Shown in pieces: positions 7,669 through 19,763 of a stretch of DNA of 44,037 nucleotides. How positions within the stretch are numbered: the stretch's first letter is position 1; the number at the start of each line of letters is the position of its first letter. The notes beneath the pieces are model-generated. The model was not told where the DNA came from. It saw nothing but the letters and a program-made list of their open reading frames with translations, and searched no databases. A program made the position numbers and the translations under genes. The DNA is from Actinomycetota bacterium (GTDB lineage Bacteria; Actinomycetota; Actinomycetes; Streptosporangiales; Streptosporangiaceae), in assembly GCA_003168255.1 (NCBI GenBank), contig PMSU01000113.1:1-44037 (forward strand), written 5' to 3'.

Positions 7669-7964
7669 TGAGATTACTCCCCTCAAAGTGCAGTCTCTTC
7701 CTGGGTGAGCCCTGTCCGGGTAGCCGCGCCGATGCCTATGGGAAGCGCAGCAGCGCGGCCGGAGCGATGTCATTACGCTCCATCCGCTGCGCGTCCCTTC
7801 CCTGGAGTAAGAGGAGGCACGCTCGCCGCAGATACATCCTCGCCCCTACTTCGGGCCGACTGCCGTGATTAGCGCTTGCCCCACCATGGGTGCATTCGGT
7901 CTTGGCCAGGGCCGGGGCTACCGCGAAAGCGTCCGCGCAGCGACGTGACATATGAGCATGACCG
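7669..7964. other. Intergenic region between PadR gene and FHA gene
   Basis: Apart from the ribosome-binding site of the FHA gene (about 7675-7682) I see no supported gene. Minus-strand frames here give low-complexity peptides without recognisable domains. It presumably contains the promoter for the FHA/small-protein pair and the end of the PadR transcript. Confidence 0.4.
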
Positions 7965-8594
7965 TTATTCCGGCAGGGTGGACGTTGCCTGATCGAGTTC
8001 TTCCATGGCCAGGCCGGCGAGTTCCGCTTCGCTCCAGGTTAGAGTGCCGCTCCGCAGGTCATCGAGCACGCCGTCGATCCAGCCCAGCTCGGCGGCGGTG
8101 ACCGCGCGCAGGTATTCGTCATCCAGCAGGGTCACCCGGGGCAGGACCCCGGAATAGCTGTCCAGGTCCCGTTCGAGCGTGGTCAGGGTCTCGCGCAGAC
8201 CGGCAGCCCGGTGTTCGAGCACGGCCAGGGCCTTCTCGGGGACCAGCAGCATGGCGAAGGAGAGGGCCGCGGGGAACTGCGGGAACTCGTTGCGTGGGGT
8301 CGCCAGCATGTCGGCCAGCCATTCCTGGGCCTCCCGCCGCCCGGCTTCGGTCAGCTCGTAGACGGTGCGCTCGGGGTACTGCTGGTCGCGCTCGGTCTGG
8401 CGAACCGCGATCAGTCCGGCCTCATGCAGCCGCTTGATCGTCTTGTACAGGTTCGCCCGCTGCCCCACGTTGACGACCTGGTCCTTGCCCCACCGCTTGA
8501 TCAGGCGCTGCATGCCGTAGGGGTGCAGCGGCCCGATGACCAGCAGGCTCAGCACGGCGAGTGCGAGCGGCGACGGGCGGATCTTCGGATCCAT
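7965..8594 (-). CDS. PadR-family transcriptional regulator
   Basis: The product is 209 residues from ATG 8594 (MDPKIRPSPLALAVLSLL). Residues 11-88 form the PadR winged helix: LAVLSLLVIGPLHPYGM, then ANLYKTIKRLHEAGLI, then RTVYELTEAGR. The remainder is the helical C-terminal dimerisation domain (FAMLLVP, LTTLERDLDSYSG). PadR proteins are usually ligand-sensing repressors of nearby efflux or stress genes and of themselves. A frame 20 codons longer exists but starts inside the likely operator, so I prefer ATG 8594. Two identical-format sites (ACTAGTTGC-N6-ACTAG) lie between it and the divergent gene at 8774, suggesting that it controls both. The ligand is unknown. Confidence 0.88.
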   Translation of the reverse strand: MDPKIRPSPLALAVLSLLVIGPLHPYGMQRLIKRWGKDQVVNVGQRANLYKTIKRLHEAGLIAVRQTERDQQYPERTVYELTEAGRREAQEWLADMLATPRNEFPQFPAALSFAMLLVPEKALAVLEHRAAGLRETLTTLERDLDSYSGVLPRVTLLDDEYLRAVTAAELGWIDGVLDDLRSGTLTWSEAELAGLAMEELDQATSTLPE

Positions 8595-8606
8595 AGACGA
8601 CAGTCT

Positions 8607-8627
8607 ACTAGTTGCTCTTCGACTAGT
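8607..8627 (+). promoter_or_regulatory. Candidate PadR operator, copy 1
   Basis: The site reads ACTAGTTGC-N6-ACTAG, 13 bp upstream of the padR ATG. ACTAGT occurs at both ends (8607-8612 and 8622-8627) and is itself palindromic. The same arrangement recurs at 8701-8720 with the same 6-bp spacer. Its function is inferred from position and duplication. Confidence 0.55.
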
Positions 8628-8700
8628 GACCGGAGAAGTAAAAATCATGCTCATCCCGAACGGTGGCCAGGGGTTGGTCGGTCTAGCAAGTATCAGAGAA

Positions 8701-8721
8701 ACTAGTTGCCAAGATACTAGA
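8701..8721 (+). promoter_or_regulatory. Candidate PadR operator, copy 2
   Basis: ACTAGTTGC-N6-ACTAG at 8701-8720, matching copy 1 in both half sites and in the spacer length, while the spacer sequence differs. It sits about 53 bp before the GTG at 8774. A further partial half site GCAACTA is at 8728-8734. Confidence 0.55.
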
Positions 8722-8773
8722 AGCTATGCAACTATGAATGAGTCAGCCGATCCACCCAGGAAGGACCACCGAA

Positions 8774-9256
8774 GTGACCACCGAAACGAACGTCACCACC
8801 ACCCCGCAGGCCCCGGCGCACGAGCCCGTGCGGATCCGGGCTCACCACGCCGTGACCAGGAAGCTCGGCCACTGGACCACGGCACGCAGCCTCGACGTGC
8901 GGGCATCACGGGCGAACGTCGTACTCGACCTGCGATCGTCGCGGATCGAGCCTGGCGACATCGAGATCCAGCTCGACATCGACCACGCGACGGTCAAGCT
9001 GCTGGTAACCGAAGGCACGGTCATCGACCACGACGAGGTCCGCCGGGTCGGCCGCTACCGGGTCAGCGACCGCGCCGGCACGGACGTCCCGGACCGCCGG
9101 ATCGTCCTCCTCGGCGAGATGCGCAACGCCGAGGTCCGGGTGCGCCGCGGCGGGATGGCGATCCTGTCGGCCATGTGCACCAGGGAGTACCTCGCCGACG
9201 CGCTACAGGCTCGCCGCGAGGGCCGTTACCCCGTGATCGACGACCCGGCCCGGTGA
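8774..9256 (+). CDS. Hypothetical beta-rich protein, probable PadR target
   Basis: The start is GTG 8774, chosen because AGGAAGGA (8758-8765) is correctly spaced for it; an ATG at 8738 would add 12 residues ahead of this ribosome-binding site. The 160-residue product opens with a Thr-rich stretch and then alternates short strands (SLDVRASRANVVLDLRSSRIE, IEIQLDIDHATVKLLVTEG, RIVLLGEMRNAEVRVRRGG), suggesting a beta-helix or beta-sandwich like the cell-envelope stress domains often found beside PadR genes. It ends in a short helix (REYLADALQARREG). There is no signal peptide or membrane helix. The divergent PadR gene and shared operator-like sites suggest autoregulated co-control. Confidence 0.65.
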   Translation: MTTETNVTTTPQAPAHEPVRIRAHHAVTRKLGHWTTARSLDVRASRANVVLDLRSSRIEPGDIEIQLDIDHATVKLLVTEGTVIDHDEVRRVGRYRVSDRAGTDVPDRRIVLLGEMRNAEVRVRRGGMAILSAMCTREYLADALQARREGRYPVIDDPAR

Positions 9257-9768
9257 ACCGGCCACGTCACGGCCGGTCCGGCCCGTAATGACCCGGATGC
9301 GAGCCCGGGCCCGCGCCGTGGCTGCAGCAGACCGGCGGACCCGCGGCTCGCTGCACGAGAAACACCCGCCAGCCGAGATGGATGTGGCAGAGCCCCCCAC
9401 GGGTGGTAGGCAACGCCGCATTCATCCCGGGCCCTGGCCTCTGCGCGTCCCGTCATCTGCCCCAGCAGTCACCACCTGCCCCAACTACCCCGGGGCCCTG
9501 GCCTCTGCGCGTCCCGTCATCTGCCCCAGCAGTCACCACCTGCCCCAACTACCCCGGGCCAACGCCCCTCCCCGCCTCACTCCACCAGAGACATCGACGC
9601 CGATCTCCGGTGCACCCGGTGCACCCGGTGCACCCGTAAACAGCCAGGCTCCACCCGATCAGCAGCGACCGATTACGACGGTGTTCACCTCACCGGGCTG
9701 GGACCCAGGCAGCCGCGCGCTACTCCATCTACGCGCCGGCGGGCGTCTGCGATGTCACCAGTTAAGCG
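9257..9768. other. Gene-free stretch between convergent genes
   Basis: The stretch has no supported gene. It holds the 64-bp tandem duplication at 9431-9558 and a three-copy 9-bp repeat GTGCACCCG at 9610-9636. Open frames across it read as proline-rich low complexity. Confidence 0.5.
9431..9558. repeat. Perfect 64-bp tandem duplication
   Basis: Copy 1 is 9431-9494 and copy 2 is 9495-9558; I see no mismatch between them. The unit is pyrimidine-rich on the plus strand. The lack of divergence implies a recent duplication. Confidence 0.9.
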
Positions 9769-11520
9769 CTACCTGTCTGACCGCGACCGGAACAACGTCA
9801 CGGTCTCGAACAGCGTGTAGTCGGGGTTCGGGGCGCCGGGCGCGCCGGTGGTCGGGTTGGTCGGGTCCGCGCCCAGCGCCTGGTAGTAGCTGACCTTGAT
9901 GCTGGTCCGGTCGCCGGGGAAGCGGCCGGGATCGACGTCGAACACGCCGATGCCGTAGCCGGTAGCGGTGTTCTGCCTGGCCGACCAGGTCGCGTCCTCG
10001 AGCGCGTCCGCGGCCGGCCGGTAGTACTCGCCAGGCGTCGACGACGGCACGGGCGTGTTGCGCCGGGTGAAGACCTTGGCTTCCGGCAGCCCGTTCTTCG
10101 GGTCGACCCCGTAGCCGTCGGTGTCGTCGTCGGTGCCGCCGCCGCCCAGCACGAGATGGACGGTCCCCTTGCTCGTGTCGAACGAGCCCGAATCCACCGT
10201 CGTCACCGGATGCGGCCGCAGCGTCTGCACCGGCGCCCCGGTGGCCGCCTCCCAGCCCACATTGCTGTCGTAGCCGCGGGTCGGGAACGACCGCTCGTAG
10301 TCGTGATCGTGGCCGCAGACCACCAGGTCGACCTGGTACTGGTCGAACAGCGGCATCCATTCCGCCCGGATCCCGAGATCCGAGCCGTTGCCGTAGGACG
10401 ACGACGTCACGCACTGGTGCATCTGCACGATGATCCAGTCGATGAACGGGTCCCTCCTGGCCTGCGCCAGCGTCCACTCCAGCCAGCGGGTCTGCGCGCC
10501 GCCCGAATAGCCGTGCACGTAGAACGATGTGCCCGGCGCGATCGGCGGGTTCCCGGTGCCCGACGCCGGGACGAGCGGATCGGGGCCGGATACGAGCGGG
10601 CCCGCGTCCTGGTAGACGATGTCGTTGGCGTCGAGCGAGATGAACAAAGCGCTGCCCACGCGGAAGGAGTACCAGCGCCCGGCGAAGCCCCGTACCCCGT
10701 TGTCCGGCAGCTGGTAGCGGGTCAGGTAGGAGTTGTAGCCCTGCGGCCCGTTGTCGAACTCGATCTCGTGGTTGCCCAGGCACGGCATCCAGGGCCGGTT
10801 CGCCGCCGACGTCTGGTTGTTGTTGCCGAAGTCGGTCCACACCTCTGGCTGCGTCGCCGGGTTGAGGTCGGCATAGCACAGGTCGCCGTTGAGCAGGTGG
10901 AACAGCGGCTGGAACGACTCGACCGCGGCGACCGCATACGCGGCCTGGCCGTAGGACAGGACCCATTGAGTATTCGGGGTCGCCAGATCGCCAAAGCTGG
11001 TAAACCTAAAAGGCATTCTTCCGAACGGTGCCGTGCTGAAGCTCGCGCGAACCGGATCCCGCCGACGGGAGTCGTTATCCGCGGTGACCGCGTACGAATA
11101 GCTGGCGCCAGGCCGCAGGCCGCCGATCGTGGCGTGATAGGTCCAGACCGTCTCGCCGTTGAGCCCGTCGGTGTAGGTCCGCTGCTGCGCGGGCACGGTG
11201 CGCGGCCGCCCGCCGCCCAGGTCGAGCAGCACCCGGGCGCCGTGGGCCTGGCCGGCCGACGCCCACGAGATCGTCACGCTGGTCGCCGGGTCCGGGCCCC
11301 AGGTCAGGTGCAGCTGCTCGGGCGTCCCGTCGCCCGACGTCCGCCGCGCGGCACCCAGCGGCGCCACCCGGCCGCCCCGCAGCACCGGGCGGGCCGCGGC
11401 GAGCAGGCCGATCCCGCCGGCGCCGGCCAGCACCTCACGGCGCGACAGCGACCCGCCCGCCGCGTCCGGAGTGGAGCCTTCCGTGGTCTTCTTAGCTTCC
11501 GTGTTCTCTGCTTCTGGCAT
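9769..11520 (-). CDS. Tat-exported purple acid phosphatase-like metallophosphoesterase
   Basis: The 583-residue product has a twin-arginine signal (SRREVLAGAGG, Arg27-Arg28) followed by a hydrophobic run, so it is probably exported folded. About 65-165 forms a fibronectin-III-like N-terminal domain (LTWGPDPATSVTISW, LRPGASYSYAV). The metallophosphoesterase domain carries GDLA (Asp178), NGDLCYAD (Asp213, Tyr216), CLGNHE (Asn250, His251), VQMHQ and GHDHDYER, the metal ligands of the purple acid phosphatase family. The first motif is GDLA, not the common GDTG. Family members hydrolyse phosphomonoesters outside the cell, often for phosphate scavenging. It follows glgB on the same strand with a gap of about 90 bp and has no obvious functional tie to it. 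Confidence 0.85.
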   Translation of the reverse strand: MPEAENTEAKKTTEGSTPDAAGGSLSRREVLAGAGGIGLLAAARPVLRGGRVAPLGAARRTSGDGTPEQLHLTWGPDPATSVTISWASAGQAHGARVLLDLGGGRPRTVPAQQRTYTDGLNGETVWTYHATIGGLRPGASYSYAVTADNDSRRRDPVRASFSTAPFGRMPFRFTSFGDLATPNTQWVLSYGQAAYAVAAVESFQPLFHLLNGDLCYADLNPATQPEVWTDFGNNNQTSAANRPWMPCLGNHEIEFDNGPQGYNSYLTRYQLPDNGVRGFAGRWYSFRVGSALFISLDANDIVYQDAGPLVSGPDPLVPASGTGNPPIAPGTSFYVHGYSGGAQTRWLEWTLAQARRDPFIDWIIVQMHQCVTSSSYGNGSDLGIRAEWMPLFDQYQVDLVVCGHDHDYERSFPTRGYDSNVGWEAATGAPVQTLRPHPVTTVDSGSFDTSKGTVHLVLGGGGTDDDTDGYGVDPKNGLPEAKVFTRRNTPVPSSTPGEYYRPAADALEDATWSARQNTATGYGIGVFDVDPGRFPGDRTSIKVSYYQALGADPTNPTTGAPGAPNPDYTLFETVTLFRSRSDR

Positions 11521-11612
11521 GGCTGAACCGTCCCGTCATGCAATGAACCTCGGGTAATCAGGGGGCGAGCCTAAGCGTGCGCAACGGTGAACATCGCGCA
11601 CCGCTGCACCCG

Positions 11613-14038
<2,426 letters not shown>

Positions 14039-14042
<4 letters not shown>

Positions 14043-15442
14043 GGGGTGTCCCCTGCCCTAGAGCCCGGCGCGCTAACTGGCACGGCGGCAAGCGAGTCAA
14101 GCGGGATGGGTAGCCAGGACGGCCGGTTCCTGGCCTCGTACATGACCTCATACACGGCCTTGTCGAGCTCGAAGGCGCGCAGCAGGATCGCGGACTGCCG
14201 GGGGTCAGCGCCGCCTGCCTCGGCGTAACCGGCGCAGAATGCGTCGGTGTTGCGCCGCACCCAGTCGCGGGCCGAAAGCTCGAGCGCCGCCCGGTCGGGG
14301 TGGCCGAGCAGCTGGCTGCGGGCCGCGTAGTCGAACGAGCGGAGCATCCCGGCGACGTCGCGAAGCGGCGAGGAGCGGGCCCGCCGGGTAGCCAGCGGCA
14401 CGGCCGGCTCGCCCTCGAAGTCGAGCATTACCCAGCCGGTCTGCGTCCGCATCACCTGGGCCAGGTGGTAATCGCCGTGGATCCGCTGCACCCGCAGCGG
14501 CTCGTCGAGACTGGCCAGCTCGGTGTAGGCGTCTTCCACCAGGCCGGCCTGGTCGCGCAGCGCCGGGACGGCGGTGAGCGCCTGTTCCAGCCGGTGCCGC
14601 ATCGGGCCGGCCAGAGCGGCTGTCGCGCCGGGCGGAAGCTGCTCGCCGCCGAACGCCGTCATCAGATCCCGGTGCACCTCGGCGGTGGCGGCGCCGAGGC
14701 GGCGAGCCTCGCCGGCGAAGTCCCCGCCGGCGTCGGCCGCGCTGGTAACTGGCATGGCGTAGAGGTCGCGCACGCTGGTCGCGGCCAGCAGCCAGCCGTC
14801 GCTGGCTGCCCGCAGGTACCTGGACAGGATGGCGAGGATGGTGACCTCGTGCTCGTCGCCCATCTCGATCCAGCCGAGCGGCTGTGCGATGTGTGGCGAG
14901 CCGAGCCTGCCGAGCGCGGCGGGCACCTCGAGGTCGGGATTGGGGCCCGGGGCAACCCGGCGGAACACCTTGAGGATGGCCTCCTCGCCGTAGACCAGGC
15001 TGGTGTTGCTCTGCTCGCCGGTCAGCACCAGGCTGTCGGCGTCCGCCCGGCTCAGCGGGCCGCTCTCGAATGGCTCGCCGGTCACCCGGGCGAACCGCAG
15101 CGTGCCGCGGGTCTGCTGTCCCGCGATGCCGCGCAGCAGCACCCGAGCCAGCTCGTAGTCATGCAGCGCGTCATAGGCGATGCGCCCGTCCGGCAGCGCA
15201 CCGATCCTGGCATGCTCCAGCCTGCCGGGCAGGCTCGCCCGCAGCCCGACGAGAACCTGGTAGGAATCGGTAACACTGCCCTGGGTGACAGCAACGATCA
15301 GGTGCCGCAGCCCGGCACCGCCACCCCCGCCCGCCGCCAGCTCGGTGCCCGCGGTTATCGCGAGCCCGGTGATCTGGCTGCCCTTGCCCGCGAACCAGCG
15401 CTGCGCTGGCAGCCACCCTGCCAGTGCCTGCTCAAGCGTCAT
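14039..15442 (-). CDS. mak: Maltokinase (Mak, ATP-dependent maltose 1-phosphate synthesis)
   Basis: The 467-residue product starts at ATG 15442; longer frames upstream overlap treS and are out-of-frame readings. It phosphorylates maltose to alpha-maltose 1-phosphate, the donor for GlgE. Family features are the opening [15 protein letters not shown], Lys158 in AILKVF in the ATP lobe, the catalytic loop [10 protein letters not shown] (Asp324) and metal-binding DFEGEP (Asp341), an aminoglycoside-phosphotransferase-like fold. The position between treS (28 bp upstream) and glgB (4-bp overlap) is the standard actinobacterial arrangement. In some actinomycetes this kinase is fused to TreS; here it is separate. 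Confidence 0.93.
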
Positions 15443-15470
15443 GGTTCCCCGGCCGTCCCCGCTCCGCACG

Positions 15471-17264
<1,794 letters not shown>

Positions 17265-17309
17265 GACGACTCCTGCGTTCTGCTATGTGCCTAATCCGGT
17301 TGCCATCAC

Positions 17310-19667
17310 TCATCCCCGCGCGGGAGGAGTGACAGTGAAAATGTGCGCCGACGCATAGGCCGGGTCGAGCCGGACGTAGTTAACCTGCCCCCACTGGTAG
17401 GACTCGCCGGTCAGCTCGTCCGCCACAGTGAACTCGCTGCCGGGCTCTAGGCCGAGGGCGTCAGTGTCCACCCAGACCATGGCCTCATGTGGCTGATGTG
17501 GATCAAGGCTAGCGACTACGAGCACGGTGTCGGCGCCGGCACGCTTGGAGAAGCAGATCAGTTCTGGCCGGTCGACGTGATGAAAGCGTAGGTTACGCAG
17601 CCAGTGCAGCGCCGGGTGGGCCCTTCTGATGCTGTTTAGCTTCCTGATCAGCGGCGCGATGCCATCCGGCTCCCGCTCCGCCGCTGCCCAGTCCCTGGGC
17701 CGGTACTGGTATTTCTCCGAGTCCATGTATTCCTCGCTGCCGGGCCGGAGCGGGACGTTCTCGCACAGCTCGTACCCCGAGTAGATACCCCAGGAAGGTG
17801 ACAGCATGGCCGCGAGGATGGCCCGGATCCTGAACGCCGCCGGCCCGCCGTGCTGTAGGTATTCATTCAGGATGTCCGGCGTGTTGGTGAAGAAGTTGGG
17901 CCGCATGAACGCTGCCGTCGGCCCGGCTAGCTCGGCCATGTACTCGGTGAGCTCGGCGGCGGTGTTGCGCCAGGTGAAGTAGGTATACGACTGGTGGAAG
18001 CCGATCATCGCGAGGGCATGCATCATGGCCGGCCTGGTGAATGCCTCGGCCAGGAAGAGCACATCGGGGTCGGTCCCGTGCACCTCGCCGAGCAGCCGCT
18101 CCCAGAACGGCAGCGCCTTGGTGTGCGGGTTATCGACGCGGAAGATCCTGACGCCGTGTCCCATCCAGTGCCGGACGATCCGCAGTGTCTCGGCGTAGAG
18201 GCCGTCCGGGTCGTTATCGAAATTGATCGGGTAGATGTCCTGGTACTTCTTCGGCGGGTTCTCCGCGTAGGCGATGGAGCCGTCCGATCGCGTGGTGAAC
18301 CATTCCGGGTGCTTGCTGACCCATGGGTGGTCGGGCGAGGCCTGCAGGGCCAGGTCAATAGCCACCTCCAGGCCGAGTTCGCCGGCCCGGCCGGTGAAGG
18401 CGTCGAAGTCGGCGAAGTCTCCCAGGTCCGGGTGGATCGCATCATGCCCGCCGGCCGGCGATCCGATGGCCCACGGCGAGCCCGGATCGGAAGGCTCGGC
18501 GTGCAGCGTGTTGTTCCGCCCCTTGCGGTGGGCGCTGCCGATGGGATGGACGGGCGGCAGGTACACGACGTCGAAGCCCATGTCCGCGATGGCGTCCAGC
18601 CGCCGTGCGGCCGTGCGCAGTGTGCCCGACACCGGCTCCCGCTGCCCCGAGGGGTCTATCTGCGCGCCTTCGGACCGGGGGAAGAACTCATACCAGGACC
18701 CGTACAGTGCCCGCTTACGGTCAACGATGACAGAGAACCGCCGGGATCTGGTGCGACGATCGCGCAGCGGGTAGGCAGCCAGGATCCGGGTGATCGCCGG
18801 ATCCGTGGCGGCGGCCAGCCGATCCCAGGCCGGTATCCCCTGGTCGGTCAGCCGCTGCGAGAGCGCGCTGAGAGCGGCGCGAGCCGCCCGGCGCTGGCTG
18901 ATGCCGTCGTCTGCTTGGCCCGTGCCGCCCGCGGCGCCGCCGTTACGTCCCGCCGCCTGGCCGGTGCCGCCCGCGGCGCTGCCGTTACGTCCCGCTGCCT
19001 GGCCGGTGCCTCGTGCGGCGCTGCCGTTACGTCCCGCTGCCTGGCCGGTGCGCCCTGCCGCGCGGCGGGTGCCGCCTGCCGCCTGGCGGGTTCCTGCTGC
19101 GGTCCGGCTCGTGCCTGCCGCCGCCCGGCTCGTGCCTGCTGCGGTCCGGCGGGTGCCTGCCGCCGCCCGGCCCGTGCGTCCTGCCGTTCGCCGCGTACCT
19201 GCTGCTGCCGGGGCCGCGCGTTCCTCTCCCCAGCCAGGGCCGCGGACTCCGCGCGCTGCCCTGGCGAACAGGACCGCGCCGTCGGCGAGCACCAGTTCCA
19301 CGTCCTGGCCCATGGGAATCTTGATCTCGGCGTCATGCCGCCACTGCACGATCGGATCCCGCCAGGCCTCCACGTGAAAGTGCCACAGTCCCTCGGCGGT
19401 CACGGTGACCTCTGCGCCGAGCCGGTCAGTGCCAGGCGCCAGTTCGCGCATCATGGCCGGAGCGCAGCGGCTGCCGTCAGGGCGCTGTAGCACCACGGCG
19501 GCACCGAGCATGTCATGACCCTCGCCGAAAACGGTGGCGCTGATCTCGAAGGTCTCGCCGGCGACGGCCTTGGCGGGTCGTCGGCCACCGTCCAGGGCGG
19601 GCTGGACATTGAGGATGGGAACGCGTCCGATCACTCCCGTGAGGCTACCCAGCAAGGGCCTTGCCAT
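17310..19667 (-). CDS. glgE: Maltosyltransferase GlgE with about 100-residue heptad-repeat insertion
   Basis: This GH13_3 enzyme uses alpha-maltose 1-phosphate to extend alpha-1,4-glucan. I prefer ATG 19667 (785 residues), which puts the usual GRVPILNVQP opening near the start; a TTG at 19691 would add eight residues. The nucleophile is Asp511 in RIFRVDNPHTK and the acid/base Glu540 in LFLAEAF, 29 apart as in characterised GlgE; further signatures are YGSWYEFFPRS and YLPPVHPIG. Residues 157-254 are 14 heptads of the type GTxxAAG/RNGSAAG (DNA 18906-19199), placed between the N-terminal beta domain and the helical domain starting AARAALSALSQRL. Relatives are about 660-700 residues, so this tract accounts for the excess. 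It is the first gene of the operon, divergent from glgP with about 95 bp between them. Confidence 0.93.
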   Translation of the reverse strand: MARPLLGSLTGVIGRVPILNVQPALDGGRRPAKAVAGETFEISATVFGEGHDMLGAAVVLQRPDGSRCAPAMMRELAPGTDRLGAEVTVTAEGLWHFHVEAWRDPIVQWRHDAEIKIPMGQDVELVLADGAVLFARAARGVRGPGWGEERAAPAAAGTRRTAGRTGRAAAGTRRTAAGTSRAAAGTSRTAAGTRQAAGGTRRAAGRTGQAAGRNGSAARGTGQAAGRNGSAAGGTGQAAGRNGGAAGGTGQADDGISQRRAARAALSALSQRLTDQGIPAWDRLAAATDPAITRILAAYPLRDRRTRSRRFSVIVDRKRALYGSWYEFFPRSEGAQIDPSGQREPVSGTLRTAARRLDAIADMGFDVVYLPPVHPIGSAHRKGRNNTLHAEPSDPGSPWAIGSPAGGHDAIHPDLGDFADFDAFTGRAGELGLEVAIDLALQASPDHPWVSKHPEWFTTRSDGSIAYAENPPKKYQDIYPINFDNDPDGLYAETLRIVRHWMGHGVRIFRVDNPHTKALPFWERLLGEVHGTDPDVLFLAEAFTRPAMMHALAMIGFHQSYTYFTWRNTAAELTEYMAELAGPTAAFMRPNFFTNTPDILNEYLQHGGPAAFRIRAILAAMLSPSWGIYSGYELCENVPLRPGSEEYMDSEKYQYRPRDWAAAEREPDGIAPLIRKLNSIRRAHPALHWLRNLRFHHVDRPELICFSKRAGADTVLVVASLDPHQPHEAMVWVDTDALGLEPGSEFTVADELTGESYQWGQVNYVRLDPAYASAHIFTVTPPARG
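18906..19199 (-). repeat. 21-bp-period minisatellite inside glgE (14 heptads)
   Basis: On the minus strand the region reads as 14 consecutive 7-codon units (GTRRTAG, RTGRAAA, GTSRAAA, RTGQAAG, RNGSAAG and variants). Units in the 3' half alternate GTGQAAG and RNGSAAG, giving a 42-bp higher-order period, and are the most alike. The reading frame is kept throughout. Confidence 0.85.
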
Positions 19668-19750
19668 GCGACCCGGGCTCAACCGGGACAAAGCACTTGA
19701 TCCCCGGGCGGGAAGCGCAGATCCGGATCGCCTCGGTGCCAGTTACCGAA

Positions 19751-19763
19751 TAGGGTCCTCCCG
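19751..19763 (+). promoter_or_regulatory. Candidate leaderless promoter -10 element of glgP
   Basis: TAGGGT at 19751-19756 is followed by six bases and then GTG 19763. The distance fits a transcript beginning at the start codon, a common arrangement in actinobacteria, and there is no ribosome-binding site before this GTG. No convincing -35 was seen. Confidence 0.45.

Noticed and set aside
7736..7951. Minus-strand 71-codon frame between the FHA and PadR genes
   Set aside because: No domain, no ribosome-binding site and Arg/Ala-rich composition.
10156..11526. Plus-strand open frame opposite the phosphatase gene
   Set aside because: Antisense of a gene with a Tat signal and all metal motifs; no domain of its own.
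17994..19490. Plus-strand open frame opposite glgE
   Set aside because: Antisense of the GlgE catalytic domain and heptad insert; gives repeated Ala/Gly/Cys low complexity.
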